From NCBI GenBank assembly GCA_023425025.1, contig JAFADG010000007.1, positions 1 to 44,190 of the forward strand: DNA of 44,190 nt. The letters are read 5' to 3'. Position 1 is the first letter of the stretch. Every line of letters starts with the position of its first letter. A model generated the notes under the pieces. That model ran no database searches. It saw nothing but the letters and a program-made list of their open reading frames with translations, and was not told the DNA's origin. The position numbers were made by a program, and so were the translations under genes. This DNA comes from Bacillota bacterium. Its GTDB lineage: Bacteria > Bacillota > Clostridia > Christensenellales > Aristaeellaceae. Shown here piece by piece: positions 29,965 through 38,241 of this stretch.

Positions 29965-31461
29965 ATGTCCTTTTTCAGCACCAGGGGCGGCGCCTGCGTC
30001 ACCGCCTCCCAGGCCATACTGTACGGCCTGGCCAAGGATGGCGGCCTGTATGTGCCGGCCATGTTCCCGCGCCTTAGCCTGGAGGAAATCTCCGCCCTGG
30101 GGCGCATGCCTTACGCCAGGCGTGCCGCGCGCATTTTGAAGCTCTTTCTGGAGGATTACGCGCCTTCGGAAATCGACGAGGCCACGAATGCCGCCTACGG
30201 CACAGGCCGTTTCAGCCATAGCGATGTCGCTCCCGTGGTGGACCTGGACAGCCGCACCTTTATTTTGGAGCTGTTCCACGGCCCAACACTGGCTTTCAAG
30301 GACATGGCACTGCAGCTCCTGCCCCATTTGAGCACCATGGCCGCCAAGAAAAACGGCGAGAACCGGGAGATCAGCATACTGGTGGCCACCAGCGGCGATA
30401 CGGGCAAGGCGGCGCTGGAAGGCTTCAAAGACGTGCCCGGAACAAGCTGCACCGTATTTTACCCGCGGGATGGCGTCAGCCCCGTGCAGGAAATGCAGAT
30501 GACCACCACCGGCGGCGGCAACACCCTGGTCATCAGCGTGCAGGGGAATTTTGACGACGCTCAAACGGGCGTCAAAACCCTTTTTGCAAGCACCGCGTTC
30601 CAGGAGAGGATGAATGCCCTTCACAAGGTGCTTTCCTCCGCCAACAGCATCAACTTCGGCCGGCTGGCGCCGCAGATCGTATACTACTTTTCGTCGTACG
30701 CCGACCTGGTCCACAAAGGCGCCGTCGCCTTGGGGAGCCCGGTGAACTTCGTGGTGCCCACAGGCAACTTCGGCAACATACTGGCGGCTTATTACGCCCA
30801 CCTGATGGGGCTGCCGGTGGGCCGGCTGATCTGCGCCAGCAACCGCAACAATGTATTGACCGACTTTTTGGACAAGGGGGTTTACTCCCTGCAGCGGTCG
30901 TTCCATAAGACCATGTCCCCCTCCATGGATATCCTGATCTCCTCCAACCTGGAAAGGCTGCTGTATGAGGTGGCGGACCGAGACGGCGAACTGGTCGCGG
31001 GGTGGATGAAGGAATTGAAGGAAAGCGGAAGCTATGATATCGGCGCGGACCGCCTGGACCGCATCAAAAGGCTGATCGAGGGCGATTATGCCGACGATAT
31101 GGCCACCTCCCGGGAAATGCAGCGCATCTGGCAGCGGTACCAGTACCTCATGGACCCCCACACCGCCGTGGCCAGCCATGTGCTCAATACCTACAGGGTG
31201 CGCACCAGGGACAATACGCCGGCCGTGATCGTGGCCACCGCCCACCCCTTCAAGTTTACCGCCGACGTGGCGGACGCGGTTCTGGGCCAGGAAACCGCCA
31301 TCGGCCTGGACGCCTTTGACTGCGCGCTGCACCTGGAGGCCGAAACAGGCGTGCCCATGCCAAAGCAGGTATCCTCCCTGCGCACGCTGCCGGTACGGCA
31401 CACGCTGACCTGCAGCAAGGAAGATATGGCCAAAACGCTGTTGGAGGCGTTTGGTAAATAG
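29965..31461 (+). CDS. thrC: Threonine synthase
   Basis: PLP enzyme converting O-phosphohomoserine to threonine. The 498-aa protein is of the longer, E. coli/yeast-like class. It starts MSFFSTRGG, has the PLP-lysine motif HGPTLAFKDMALQ with Lys112, then VATSGDTGKAALEGF and the phosphate-binding PTGNFGNILAAYYA. ATG 29965 is chosen with GGAG 10 nt upstream; the in-frame GTG at 29956 is too close to that site. No other threonine-pathway gene is adjacent, and no T-box or thr attenuator is seen in the short spacer. Confidence 0.96.
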   Translation: MSFFSTRGGACVTASQAILYGLAKDGGLYVPAMFPRLSLEEISALGRMPYARRAARILKLFLEDYAPSEIDEATNAAYGTGRFSHSDVAPVVDLDSRTFILELFHGPTLAFKDMALQLLPHLSTMAAKKNGENREISILVATSGDTGKAALEGFKDVPGTSCTVFYPRDGVSPVQEMQMTTTGGGNTLVISVQGNFDDAQTGVKTLFASTAFQERMNALHKVLSSANSINFGRLAPQIVYYFSSYADLVHKGAVALGSPVNFVVPTGNFGNILAAYYAHLMGLPVGRLICASNRNNVLTDFLDKGVYSLQRSFHKTMSPSMDILISSNLERLLYEVADRDGELVAGWMKELKESGSYDIGADRLDRIKRLIEGDYADDMATSREMQRIWQRYQYLMDPHTAVASHVLNTYRVRTRDNTPAVIVATAHPFKFTADVADAVLGQETAIGLDAFDCALHLEAETGVPMPKQVSSLRTLPVRHTLTCSKEDMAKTLLEAFGK

Positions 31462-31512
31462 GCAACGCCCGAGGCCTACGCGTCGCCGCTGTAATCCGCA
31501 AAATAAAAAACC

Positions 31513-31555
31513 AGCCGCAGCTTTTGTGCACAGATGCGGCTGTACTTTTTATTCA
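31513..31555 (+). terminator. Intrinsic terminator after thrC
   Basis: AGCCGCA (31513-31519) pairs with TGCGGCT (31535-31541), followed by GTACTTTTTATT. It ends plus-strand transcription ahead of the convergent DUF975 gene. Confidence 0.8.
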
Positions 31556-31612
31556 AGGGGAATCAGCCTTCCTACATACCAGAAAATCGGGATATAACCG
31601 AAGCAAACAACA

Positions 31613-31643
31613 AAAAGGCCGTGCGTGACGCGTACGGCCTTTT
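31613..31643 (-). terminator. Intrinsic terminator of the DUF975 gene (possibly bidirectional)
   Basis: AAAAGGCCGT (31613-31622) pairs perfectly with ACGGCCTTTT (31634-31643). On the minus strand the hairpin is followed by TTTTTGTTGTTTG. A/T tracts on both sides mean it could also stop plus-strand readthrough from thrC. Confidence 0.88.
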
Positions 31644-31661
31644 GTACTGTGTATCGTTCAG

Positions 31662-32420
31662 CTATTCCACACGTCCCCGCACATCATTTCCAGAAAGCCC
31701 CCGCAGGCTGGAAAGCTCCAGATAAAAACCGGCTACAGAGGAATTGATATACACCTGTAACGCCAGCGACGCAAACAGCCCCAGCGCAGTGCCGATGATG
31801 CCCAACGATGCATATAGGAAGGATACCAGTACCATGGAGCAGATCGCCCAGCCGATAAAGCTGAACTGCAAGGCAAACAGCCTGCCCTTGTGGCCGTCCA
31901 TCATCTCTTTGCTCATGTTGATGGCATCCAGCGCCCCCAGCTCCGGATCGTCCGCCATCAAAAAAGGAGCCATGGCATACCTGTAGGCGGCGATGATCCC
32001 TGGCACAATGAGCAGCAGCGACCACAGAAAGATGAAGATGCCCATCAGCACATACAGGGCAAGGCAGCGGATAAGCGCGTGCAATCGCGAAAACAGCAGG
32101 GCAAAAGGCGGATTTTCACTCCTGTGCAGCGCCAGGAAATAGGTGTTCAACCCAACGCTCAGCACCGGCGAAAGGATGAATTGCAAAATCGCAAACAAGG
32201 TGATCATCCCACTGTAAGGCCCCATGATGATGCTGAAATTGCGCCAGTTGTCCGCCAGCGACCTGTTCGCCAGAGAACTGGCATCCAGCCGTATTTGCAG
32301 CGTGTTCTGCGCAAGGCCCAGCAGCCCGGCCACGAAGGTGACCATCAGCGCCGTCTGCCAGTTGTTTTTGAGCGCAGACAGGCCGCGCCTGCGCAAGGTA
32401 GAGCTATCCGAAATGTTCAT
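31662..32420 (-). CDS. DUF975-family integral membrane protein
   Basis: A 252-aa polytopic membrane protein with about five to six hydrophobic helices. The family's hallmark is the segment after the third or fourth helix: LLIVPGIIAAYRYAMAPFLMADDPELGALDAINMSKEMMDGHKGRLF. The function of DUF975 is not established; the conserved amphipathic AINMSKEMMDGHK loop resembles that of bacterial YciC-type proteins. ATG 32420 has GGGAG upstream. It is a single-gene unit with its own extended -10 promoter and terminator. Confidence 0.87.
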   Translation of the reverse strand: MNISDSSTLRRRGLSALKNNWQTALMVTFVAGLLGLAQNTLQIRLDASSLANRSLADNWRNFSIIMGPYSGMITLFAILQFILSPVLSVGLNTYFLALHRSENPPFALLFSRLHALIRCLALYVLMGIFIFLWSLLLIVPGIIAAYRYAMAPFLMADDPELGALDAINMSKEMMDGHKGRLFALQFSFIGWAICSMVLVSFLYASLGIIGTALGLFASLALQVYINSSVAGFYLELSSLRGLSGNDVRGRVE

Positions 32421-32446
32421 GCCCCCACTCCCTTCCATACGCCCCC

Positions 32447-32475
32447 ATTCTAGCATAGGGGTACAGGCAGCACAA
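32447..32475 (-). promoter_or_regulatory. Promoter of the DUF975 gene
   Basis: On the minus strand TTGTGC (32475-32470), a 17-bp spacer and TAGAAT (32452-32447), with TGC forming an extended -10. It lies about 27 bp before the ATG at 32420 and downstream of ftsY. Confidence 0.7.
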
Positions 32476-32526
32476 GAGCGGGGGCATGAAAACCGCTTGG
32501 GATCGGCTCATCTGTCGGTTATGCTT

Positions 32527-33441
32527 TCAAAACAGCGCCTGGGCAAAATCCTTGGCATCAAAGGGCTGCAAATCGTCTATGCCCTCGCCCACGCCCACAT
32601 ACCACACGGGCACGTTCAGCTCCCGGCGGATGGCGATGGCGATGCCGCCCTTGGCGGTACCATCCAGCTTTGTCAGCACAATGCCGTTGATTTCGGCGAA
32701 CTCCTTGAAGGTGCGGGCCTGCTGCAGGCCGTTTTGGCCGGTGGTGGCGTCGAGCACCAACATGCAGCGCACATCCGCCTCGGGATATTCCCGGTCAATG
32801 ACCTTGCGCATTTTGTGCAGCTCATCCATCAGGTTTTTCTTGTTGTGCAGCCGGCCGGCGGTATCCACGATCAACAGGTCGGCCTTTCTTGCCTTGGCGG
32901 CCTGCACGGCATCGTACACCACGGCCGCCGGATCGGCGCCCTCCGCGTGGCGTACAAGGGGCACCCTGGCCCTGTCCGCCCAGACGGACAACTGATCCGC
33001 CGCCGCGGCGCGGAACGTATCGCCCGCCGCCAGCAGCACCGTGCGGCCGATGGCCTGAAAGCGCAGTGAGAGCTTTCCGATGGTCGTGGTCTTGCCTACG
33101 CCGTTGACACCGACCACCAGCATGACCATGGGCCACTTGAGCGGCGGGCGGGGAACGTTCATTTCCGCCGCGATGATCTCCTGGAGCATATCCCGCGCCT
33201 TTTGCGCGCTTTTCACGTTTTCCTTCTTCACCTGCTGGCGCAATTTGTCCATGATCTCCTGGGAGGCTGCCACCCCGGCGTCGGACATGATGAGGATATC
33301 CATCAATTCATCATAGAAATCCTCATCCACCACGCGGGTGTTTTCCACCAGCACATCCACCTTGTCGGTAAGGTTGGAGCGCGTTTTTGAAAGCCCTTCC
33401 CGCAGGCGGGCAAACAGTCCTTTCTTTTCTTTTTCTTCCAT
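32527..33441 (-). CDS. ftsY: Signal recognition particle receptor FtsY
   Basis: SRP-receptor GTPase that docks ribosome-nascent chain complexes at the membrane. The 304-aa protein lacks the long acidic A domain of E. coli. It goes from a short basic helix (KKGLFARLREGLSKTRSNL) into the NG domain. GTPase motifs are GVNGVGKTTTIGKL (G1), DTFRAAAADQL, DTAGRLHNKKNLMDEL and TKLDGTAKGG. ATG 33441 has GGGGGAA upstream; the in-frame start at 33456 has none. It follows smc, with a palindromic repeat element in between. Confidence 0.97.
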   Translation of the reverse strand: MEEKEKKGLFARLREGLSKTRSNLTDKVDVLVENTRVVDEDFYDELMDILIMSDAGVAASQEIMDKLRQQVKKENVKSAQKARDMLQEIIAAEMNVPRPPLKWPMVMLVVGVNGVGKTTTIGKLSLRFQAIGRTVLLAAGDTFRAAAADQLSVWADRARVPLVRHAEGADPAAVVYDAVQAAKARKADLLIVDTAGRLHNKKNLMDELHKMRKVIDREYPEADVRCMLVLDATTGQNGLQQARTFKEFAEINGIVLTKLDGTAKGGIAIAIRRELNVPVWYVGVGEGIDDLQPFDAKDFAQALF

Positions 33442-33500
33442 TGATGCTTCCCCCATTCATGCGATATTCTCAATGATAACTATCAGGATGAAAGCGCGTT

Positions 33501-33655
33501 CCAGAAGCCTTCCCCTAGACGGGGAAGGTGGCGCACAGCGCCGGATGAGGTGCGTGCCTGTTGGATGAGGCGCACTTCCGTTGCATCTGCGGCACCCGGC
33601 TATACCCTCATCAGTCACCTTCGGTGACAGCTTCCCCCAAAGGGGAAGCCTCTGG
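33501..33655. repeat. MITE-like palindromic element between smc and ftsY
   Basis: A ~155-bp element with imperfect terminal inverted repeats of about 50 bp. The left end CCAGAAGCCTTCCCC and right end GGGGAAGCCTCTGG face each other, followed inward by GGATGAGG (left) and CCTCATCAG (right). Each arm holds its own small hairpin (CCTTCCCC/GGGGAAGG; GTCACC-ttc-GGTGAC; CTTCCCCC/GGGGAAG). There is no reading frame of note. Similar elements are scattered in gut Clostridia genomes as I recall. It ends four bases from the smc stop codon. Confidence 0.75.
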
Positions 33656-33658
33656 AGC

Positions 33659-36600
33659 TTACCCCGCATACTCGGTCAAATTCACCGACACCATTTTCGA
33701 TATGCCCCGCTCCTCCATGGCCACACCGTACAGGGCGTTGCAGCGCTCCATGGTGCCCTTGCGGTGGGTGACCACCACAAACTGCGTCTTGCGGCCGTAC
33801 TCGGCCAGGTAATCGGCAAAGTAGTTGATGTTTGCCTCGTCCAGTGCCGCCTCGATCTCATCCAGGATGCAAAAGGGCGTGGGCTTTAGTTTCAGCATGG
33901 CAAAGAGGATGGCGATAGCCGTCAGCGCGCGCTCGCCGCCGGATAAGAGCGAGAGCAGCTGCAATTTTTTGCCCGGAGGCTGGGCGGTGATTTCAATGCC
34001 GCAGTTCAGCGCGTCATTGGGGTCGGTCAGCCTAAGCTCCGCATGGCCGCCGCCAAAGAGCCGGACAAAGGTTTCGCTGAAATACCCCTTCATCAGATTG
34101 AACTGGGCCACAAACTGCTGTTCCATTTGAGAAAGGAGCCTGGTGATCAGCAATTGCAGGTCTTCCTCCGCCTTTTTCAGGTCCTGCCGCTGGGTGGTCA
34201 GGCTGTCAAAGCGCTCCTTTACGTTCACGTATTCCTCGATGGCGTTCACATTCACCGTGCCCAAGGCGCGTATCTGCTCCCGGAAGGAGGCCGCTTCCTT
34301 TTCCCCGGCGGAAAGGTCGAACTTCTCCGCCCGGTAGGCTTCCGCCCCGCCGTAGGTCAGTTCATATTCATTCCAGATGCGGTCCTGCATGGCGGAAAGG
34401 TCCGCCTCCACGCGGGTGCGATTGAGTTCCGTGCGATGCAGCTTTTCAGTATGCTCCGCCGCTTCCTTTTGCAGCCGCTCCGCCTCATCCCGAATGGTCC
34501 GCAGAGTGGCTTGCAGGGAAAGCCGCCGCCCTTCCTTTTCATCCACGGAATTTTGGGCCGCGGCAACTTCCTCCCGCCGGGCGTTCACGTCGGCCTCCAA
34601 CTGAACAAGGGCCGCCTCGTCCCGGGCGATGGTTGCATAGAGGGCTTCGCTTTCCTTTTGAATGCGGGACAAATTCTCCCGCGCGTGGCGCACTTCGTCC
34701 GAAAGCCGCTGCCGGTCGCGTTTGAGGCTTGCAAGCTCATGCTCCCGGCCGGTGACGGACAGCATGTGGGAGGTGACGGCCTCCCGCTGCTTTTCTACCT
34801 GAAGCCGGGCTTCGGACAGGGCCTTTTGCAGCATTTGCGTCTTTTGCTGCATGGCCTCCTGGTCGGTTTCCACGTCCCCGGTGCGGCGGGAGATGGCCTC
34901 CAAATCCTCCTCGATCTGGGCGATGCCTTCCTCCAACTGCTGGCGGGCGTTTTGCGTCATCAAAAGGCGGGATTTCAGCGCGTCCCACTCCTGTTTGGCG
35001 CTCGTGACGCGCTCCTGGTCCCGGGCAACGGCGATCTCTTCCTGATGGACGCGGTTCATGGCGTCGGCCCGGAGCGCCTTCAATTGGTTGCGCTCCGCTT
35101 CCATCTCCTGGAGGGCCTGACGCTCGCTCCTGATATCTTCGCTCAGTTTTCGCGCGGACAGCTTGAGTTCCTCAATCTCCCGCTCGCGGCCTAAAAGGCT
35201 GGTGGCCCGGGCCTGCACGGAGCCGCCGGTCATGGAGCCGCCGCTGTGCATGACATCGCCGGTCAGCGTCACCAGGCGGAAGGCCTGCCGGCCCGCCCGC
35301 ATGATGGCAATGCCGGCGTCCAGATTTTCGGCCACCACCGTGCGGCCCAGAAGATTCTCCATGATCTCCCGGTATTCGGGGTCAAAGGAAATCAGCTCGC
35401 TGGCCACGCCCAGGCAGCCGGGCATGGAAAGCAGCTGCCGCTCCTCGCGATTCAGCACCCGGCCGCGGATGGTGTTCATGGGCAGGAAGGTGGCCCGGCC
35501 CAACTGGTTCTGACGCAGATAATCGATGACCCGTTTGGCGGTGGGCTCGTCTTGCGTAATGATGTTTTGCAGCGCGCTGCCCAGCACCATATCGACCGCC
35601 GTTTCCAAATGCTTGGGCACGCGCATGAGCATGGCGACCACGCCGCGGACCTTGCTTTCTCCCTGGGTTTTGGCATAGGTCAGCGCCTTTTTGACCGCCT
35701 GGGCATAGCCCTCAAAGTCCCTGGCCATTTCCTCCAGCAGCTTCAAGCGGCTTTCCATGGCCTGCTGGCGGCCCGCGGATTGCTGCAGCGCGGCGGTTTT
35801 CGTACTGATGGCGCTGCCCAGGGCCTGCACCTGTTCGTCCAGCTTGGCCGCGTCCTGGCTGAGCGCTTTGAGGCTGTCCCGGGTGGCTTCGCCCTGCCGG
35901 ATGGCGGCCTCATGGACGCTTTTCAGCGAGGTTTCCTTTTTTATGAGGTCGGCCTCGTTTTTATCGATTTCCGTCAGGCGCTCCCGCATTTGCGCCATGA
36001 TGGCCTGCTGGCGCGTTTGGGCGGTGCGTTCGCTGCTCAAACGGTTCATGGCATCCAAAATGGCCGCCTTGTGGGTTTCCAGTTCCTGCTCCCGAACCGC
36101 TTCTTCCTGCTGATATTGCTTTAAGGCTTCCTGCTCCGCCGTCAGCTTTTCCCGCTCGTTTACAAGCGCCTGTTCCTGGGCTCTGACGCCCTCGCCGCCG
36201 GAAGCCTCCATTTGGGCAAGCTCGGCATACCTTGCATGCTGGCGCTCAGCCTCCTCCGCCAGGCGGCGGCTGTTTTCGCGACTGTTTTCCAGCCGCTGCT
36301 CCATCTTTTCCTTTTCAGCCTTGCGCTCATGCCAGGCGTTGGTCAAGCGCGTCAGCACCTCCCTGGCCGCAAGCAGATCATTCTCCATGCGTTCCAGGTC
36401 GTCTTCCATCTGCTGGCGAAGCTGTGATTTTTCCGCCAGCTGCTCCGCATTCTGGTCGAGCACCGCCTGCACCATGGCCGCGGCTTCGGAAAGGCTGTTC
36501 AGTTTCTCCTTCAGCTTGTCATGGCGCAAAAGGAAAATATTCAGCTCCAGCCCCTTCAGTTGCTCCGCCAGCATCAGGTACGCCCTGGCTGTTTCCGCCT

Positions 36601-37222
36601 GGCGGGACAGGGGCTCCAAATGGCGGGAAAGCTCATCGAGTATATCTTCCACACGGGTCAGGTTTTCCCGGGTCCGCTCCAGTTTCCGCTCGGCTTCCTC
36701 CTTGCGGACGCGGTATTTCATGATGCCGGCGGCATCCTCAAAGACCTGGCGCCGATCCTCCCCCTTTTGGGAAAGGATTTCGTCGATGCGGCCCTGGCCG
36801 ATGATGGAGTAGCCCTCCCGGCCGATGCCCGTATCGCGGAACATATCCACGACATCCTTTAGCCGGCAGGCCGATTTGTTGAGGAAATACTCGCTTTCGC
36901 CGTTGCGGTACACGCGCCTTGTGACCATGATCTCCGAAAAATCCACCGGCAGGGACTTGTCCTCGTTGTCAAAAACAAGGGACACCTCGCAATAGGCCAT
37001 GGCCTTGCGCTTTTCCGTGCCGCCGAAAATCACGTCTTCCATTTTGGCGCCGCGCAACAGCCTTGCGCTCTGCTCCCCCAGCACCCAGCGCACGGCGTCG
37101 GCAATATTGCTTTTTCCGCTGCCGTTGGGGCCCACAATCCCGGTAATGCCCTGGTTGAAGACGATTTCCGTCCGCTGGGCAAAGGATTTGAACCCGTATA
37201 TCTCAAGCTTTTTCAGCTTCAT
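33659..37222 (-). CDS. smc: Chromosome partition protein SMC
   Basis: ATPase that extrudes and organises chromosomal DNA with ScpA/ScpB. The 1187-aa protein has full SMC architecture. An N-terminal Walker A head (GPNGSGKSNIADAVRWVLG) leads into coiled coil from about 170 to 500. The hinge follows (about 520-670, with GVVAMLMRVPKHLETAVDMVLGSAL), then return coiled coil, and a C-terminal head with LLSGGERALTAIAILFAML (signature, near 1087) and FCILDEIEAALDEAN (Walker B). Its ATG overlaps the rnc stop (ATGA). The order rnc-smc-ftsY is standard in Firmicutes. Confidence 0.98.
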   Translation of the reverse strand: MKLKKLEIYGFKSFAQRTEIVFNQGITGIVGPNGSGKSNIADAVRWVLGEQSARLLRGAKMEDVIFGGTEKRKAMAYCEVSLVFDNEDKSLPVDFSEIMVTRRVYRNGESEYFLNKSACRLKDVVDMFRDTGIGREGYSIIGQGRIDEILSQKGEDRRQVFEDAAGIMKYRVRKEEAERKLERTRENLTRVEDILDELSRHLEPLSRQAETARAYLMLAEQLKGLELNIFLLRHDKLKEKLNSLSEAAAMVQAVLDQNAEQLAEKSQLRQQMEDDLERMENDLLAAREVLTRLTNAWHERKAEKEKMEQRLENSRENSRRLAEEAERQHARYAELAQMEASGGEGVRAQEQALVNEREKLTAEQEALKQYQQEEAVREQELETHKAAILDAMNRLSSERTAQTRQQAIMAQMRERLTEIDKNEADLIKKETSLKSVHEAAIRQGEATRDSLKALSQDAAKLDEQVQALGSAISTKTAALQQSAGRQQAMESRLKLLEEMARDFEGYAQAVKKALTYAKTQGESKVRGVVAMLMRVPKHLETAVDMVLGSALQNIITQDEPTAKRVIDYLRQNQLGRATFLPMNTIRGRVLNREERQLLSMPGCLGVASELISFDPEYREIMENLLGRTVVAENLDAGIAIMRAGRQAFRLVTLTGDVMHSGGSMTGGSVQARATSLLGREREIEELKLSARKLSEDIRSERQALQEMEAERNQLKALRADAMNRVHQEEIAVARDQERVTSAKQEWDALKSRLLMTQNARQQLEEGIAQIEEDLEAISRRTGDVETDQEAMQQKTQMLQKALSEARLQVEKQREAVTSHMLSVTGREHELASLKRDRQRLSDEVRHARENLSRIQKESEALYATIARDEAALVQLEADVNARREEVAAAQNSVDEKEGRRLSLQATLRTIRDEAERLQKEAAEHTEKLHRTELNRTRVEADLSAMQDRIWNEYELTYGGAEAYRAEKFDLSAGEKEAASFREQIRALGTVNVNAIEEYVNVKERFDSLTTQRQDLKKAEEDLQLLITRLLSQMEQQFVAQFNLMKGYFSETFVRLFGGGHAELRLTDPNDALNCGIEITAQPPGKKLQLLSLLSGGERALTAIAILFAMLKLKPTPFCILDEIEAALDEANINYFADYLAEYGRKTQFVVVTHRKGTMERCNALYGVAMEERGISKMVSVNLTEYAG

Positions 37223-37881
37223 GCCGATCCTCCCGAACCTTTGGCGTGGGCAAGCGCCTTTTCTGCCGCCTGCTGCTCCGCCTGCCGTTTGGTCTTTCCC
37301 TTGCCGCTAAAGGGCGGCAGCCCCTGAGCGTTCACCTGGGCGGTAAACACTCTGCTGTGGGGCGGCCCCTCCGTCTCCAGCAGAACATAAGAGGGGGCGC
37401 TCAGTCCTTTGGCCTGCAGCCATTCCTGCAGCGCGCTTTTGGCGTCCAGCGCCTGGGAGATGCTTTCTTCCGCCGGCCAGAGCCGTTTCACCAGGGACAA
37501 AGCCGCGTCCAGGCCGCCATCCAGGCAGACCGCCGCCAGGACAGCCTCCATGGCGTCGGCCAGGATGGAGGGATTTTCCCGCCCCCCATCCTGCTCCTGG
37601 GACCTGTTCATGATCAAATAATGCGCAAGGCCGGTATCCTCCGCAACCTTGGCGAGTGCCGCTTCGCACACCAGCAACGCCCGCCGGTGGGTCAAGCCGC
37701 CTTCGCTCATGGAAGAGTGCCTTTCATACAGGATGCGGGACATGCAATACTGCAGCACCGCGTCGCCCAAAAATTCCAGGCGCTGATTATCCTCCCCGCC
37801 GGCGGAGGGGTGCGTAAGCGCGCGGACGAGCAGCGCTTCGTTTTGGAAACGGTAGGAAAGGGTATCCATCAGTTTATTCAA
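37219..37881 (-). CDS. rnc: Ribonuclease III
   Basis: Double-strand-specific endoribonuclease that processes rRNA precursors and structured mRNAs. The 220-aa protein has the signature NQRLEFLGDAVL (residues 32-43; Glu36 and Asp40 as metal ligands) and the second acidic site in ILADAMEAVLAA. A C-terminal dsRNA-binding domain (SALQEWLQAKG ... KTKRQAEQQAAEKAL) completes it. The start is TTG at 37881, with GGGGGA about 8 nt upstream; ATG 37869 is an alternative. A perfect hairpin lies 30 nt ahead of the gene. It is co-transcribed with acpP and smc. Confidence 0.96.
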   Translation of the reverse strand: MNKLMDTLSYRFQNEALLVRALTHPSAGGEDNQRLEFLGDAVLQYCMSRILYERHSSMSEGGLTHRRALLVCEAALAKVAEDTGLAHYLIMNRSQEQDGGRENPSILADAMEAVLAAVCLDGGLDAALSLVKRLWPAEESISQALDAKSALQEWLQAKGLSAPSYVLLETEGPPHSRVFTAQVNAQGLPPFSGKGKTKRQAEQQAAEKALAHAKGSGGSA

Positions 37882-37910
37882 GTCACATCCCCCGATTCAT
37901 GAAAAAGCGC

Positions 37911-37928
37911 TGCCGAAAAATTTCGGCA
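37911..37928 (-). promoter_or_regulatory. Perfect hairpin in the acpP-rnc spacer
   Basis: TGCCGAAA-aa-TTTCGGCA is an 18-bp perfect palindrome, 30 nt upstream of the rnc start in a 71-bp spacer. On the minus strand no T-run follows. In E. coli RNase III cuts a stem-loop in its own leader to lower its expression; this hairpin is placed to do the same. It is short for an RNase III site, so that role is only inferred. Confidence 0.5.
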
Positions 37929-37952
37929 ACGCCGGGTATTTTGCCGCATTGC

Positions 37953-38183
37953 TTAGTTCTGATGAGCCTCGATGTATTCCACCACATCACCCACGGTTTT
38001 CAGGCGAACGATGACCTCATCCTCCACCATGATGCCGAATTTGTCTTCCAAATCCATGATCATGACCATAACGTTGGCGCTGTCGGCCTTTAAGTCTTCC
38101 ACCAGTTTGGCGTCGCGGGTCACCTTGCTGACATCCACCCGCAGCTGCTTTGCGATCATGGGGGCCACTGTTTCAAATACCAT
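37953..38183 (-). CDS. acpP: Acyl carrier protein
   Basis: Carries growing acyl chains on a 4'-phosphopantetheine arm for fatty acid and phospholipid synthesis. The 76-aa protein is a standard four-helix ACP. The phosphopantetheine serine lies in LKADSANVMVMIMDLED, where the usual Asp-Ser-Leu reads Asp-Ser-Ala. ATG 38183 has GGAGG upstream; longer forms overlap the spacer. It sits 58 bp downstream of plsX. fabD and fabG, which often lie between plsX and acpP, are absent. Confidence 0.94.
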   Translation of the reverse strand: MVFETVAPMIAKQLRVDVSKVTRDAKLVEDLKADSANVMVMIMDLEDKFGIMVEDEVIVRLKTVGDVVEYIEAHQN

Positions 38184-38241
38184 GTTTCTTCCTCCTGCCT
38201 GTTTTTTGATAAAGTCCGGGGTCACGATGATGGCTGCATGA

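Noticed and set aside
29935..31401. A 488-codon minus-strand frame opposite thrC
   Set aside because: Shadow frame; threonine synthase on the plus strand explains the open reading.
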